64,000 bases of DNA from Streptomyces sioyaensis (lineage in GTDB: Bacteria; Actinomycetota; Actinomycetes; Streptomycetales; Streptomycetaceae). The notes under the pieces are model-generated. The model worked only from the letters and a program-made list of their open reading frames with translations, had not been told where the DNA came from and searched no databases. The translations under genes and the position numbers were made by a program. The DNA lies in the NCBI RefSeq assembly GCF_004122735.1, contig NZ_SDIF01000017.1:35460-99459 (forward strand). The letters run 5' to 3'. Positions 63,642-64,000 of this stretch are shown here, one piece after another. Numbering within the stretch: position 1 is the stretch's first letter; every line of letters begins with the position of its first letter.

Positions 63642-64000
63642 GGGCGGGACCCGAGACTAGAGCCCCCTGTCGACCCAGAGCTATATCTGTGCCGACGGTC
63701 CGTCAATCACCCTGCCGAATCGGGATGTCGCATGTCGGGGCATCTCACGAGGAGTCTTCCCGAGCCCGTGCCGGGGCCTGCGGGGCGTCAGTGGAATGGA
63801 CCAATGCCCGGGTGCGGGCGGGAGGGACCGCGGCACCGGCGCTTCGGAAGAGAGGGGAAGGGGGGCGGCGAGGGGGCGATGCCTGGGCGCCGGTGGAGCG
63901 ATGGAGAAAGACAAAAGCGCGCCGGCCGAGCCGGCGCACATGGCTGAGCGGCGCGCCCCGTGCCCGGACGCGCCGCTCACCATCCCCCGAGGGGGTGCCG
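63642..64000. other. Intergenic right end with hairpins
   Basis: About 360 bases with no convincing gene. Two inverted repeats stand out: GCGCCGGC-cga-GCCGGCGC (63919-63937), which on the minus strand is followed by GCTTTTGTC and looks like a terminator for a gene entering from the right; and TGAGCGGCGCG...CGCGCCGCTCA (63945-63979, perfect 11-bp arms, 13-base loop). Confidence 0.6.
63911..63937 (-). terminator. Intrinsic terminator candidate (minus strand)
   Basis: Minus strand GCGCCGGC-tcg-GCCGGCGC followed by GCTTTTGTC. It probably ends a minus-strand gene whose stop lies right of the window. Confidence 0.6.

Overview
This window looks like chromosomal DNA of a Streptomyces or a close actinomycete relative. 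It is very GC-rich, uses G or C at almost every third codon position, starts many genes with GTG, and carries typical actinobacterial families: gas-vesicle GvpK, Ku with a LigD polymerase domain, DUF397, large lipid-metabolism gene sets and a DtxR/DmdR-type iron box. I saw no insertion sequences, phage genes, CRISPR arrays or tRNA/rRNA genes.

Left part (1-15.5 kb), a stress and genome-maintenance block: the end of gvpK and a CsbD-like gene; a short-chain dehydrogenase; two coupled minus-strand genes for proteins with extreme acidic or lysine-rich tails; a secreted tripeptidyl-aminopeptidase-like hydrolase whose stop codon lies in a 7-bp tandem repeat; small membrane proteins; Ku, a DUF2252 protein, a type II dehydroquinase, a stand-alone LigD polymerase domain and a helix-hairpin-helix endonuclease-like protein for DNA repair; a phosphoketolase; and two very small proline-rich proteins. 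At 15.7-19.9 kb is one giant assimilatory nitrate reductase fused to its own flavodoxin/FAD/NADPH reductase.

Centre (20.2-31.7 kb): a nine-gene minus-strand operon for an NRPS-independent (carboxylate-type) siderophore. Reading with transcription it encodes two FecCD permeases, an ATPase, a lipoprotein binding protein, then ATP-grasp ligase, IucA/IucC synthetase, MFS exporter, second IucA/IucC synthetase and PLP decarboxylase. The last five match the type and order of pvsABCDE of the Vibrio vibrioferrin operon. A near-consensus iron box lies between candidate -35 and -10 elements directly in front of the first, probably leaderless, gene. A strong hairpin followed by T6 separates the uptake half from the biosynthetic half.

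Right-centre (31.9-57 kb): oxidoreductases and lipid/steroid-type CoA catabolism: an acyl-CoA dehydrogenase with a KstR-like box, a DUF2236 oxygenase, a Ser/Thr kinase with tetratricopeptide repeats, a secreted alpha-galactosidase, a phytoene-dehydrogenase-like enzyme, nitronate monooxygenase, three FadD-type ligases, PaaK, a crotonase, a DUF35 protein and two SCP-x/Ltp-like thiolases. Two of these transcription units share a palindrome (TCTGAC-N5-RTCAGA), which suggests one common TetR-type regulator; paaK has a PaaR-like operator of its own.

Right end (57-64 kb): an aldo/keto reductase, a coupled pair of unrecognised membrane-anchored proteins with visibly lower GC, an ACT-domain protein, a conserved hypothetical, and a large secreted N-acetylmuramoyl-L-alanine amidase, followed by a hairpin-rich intergenic end.
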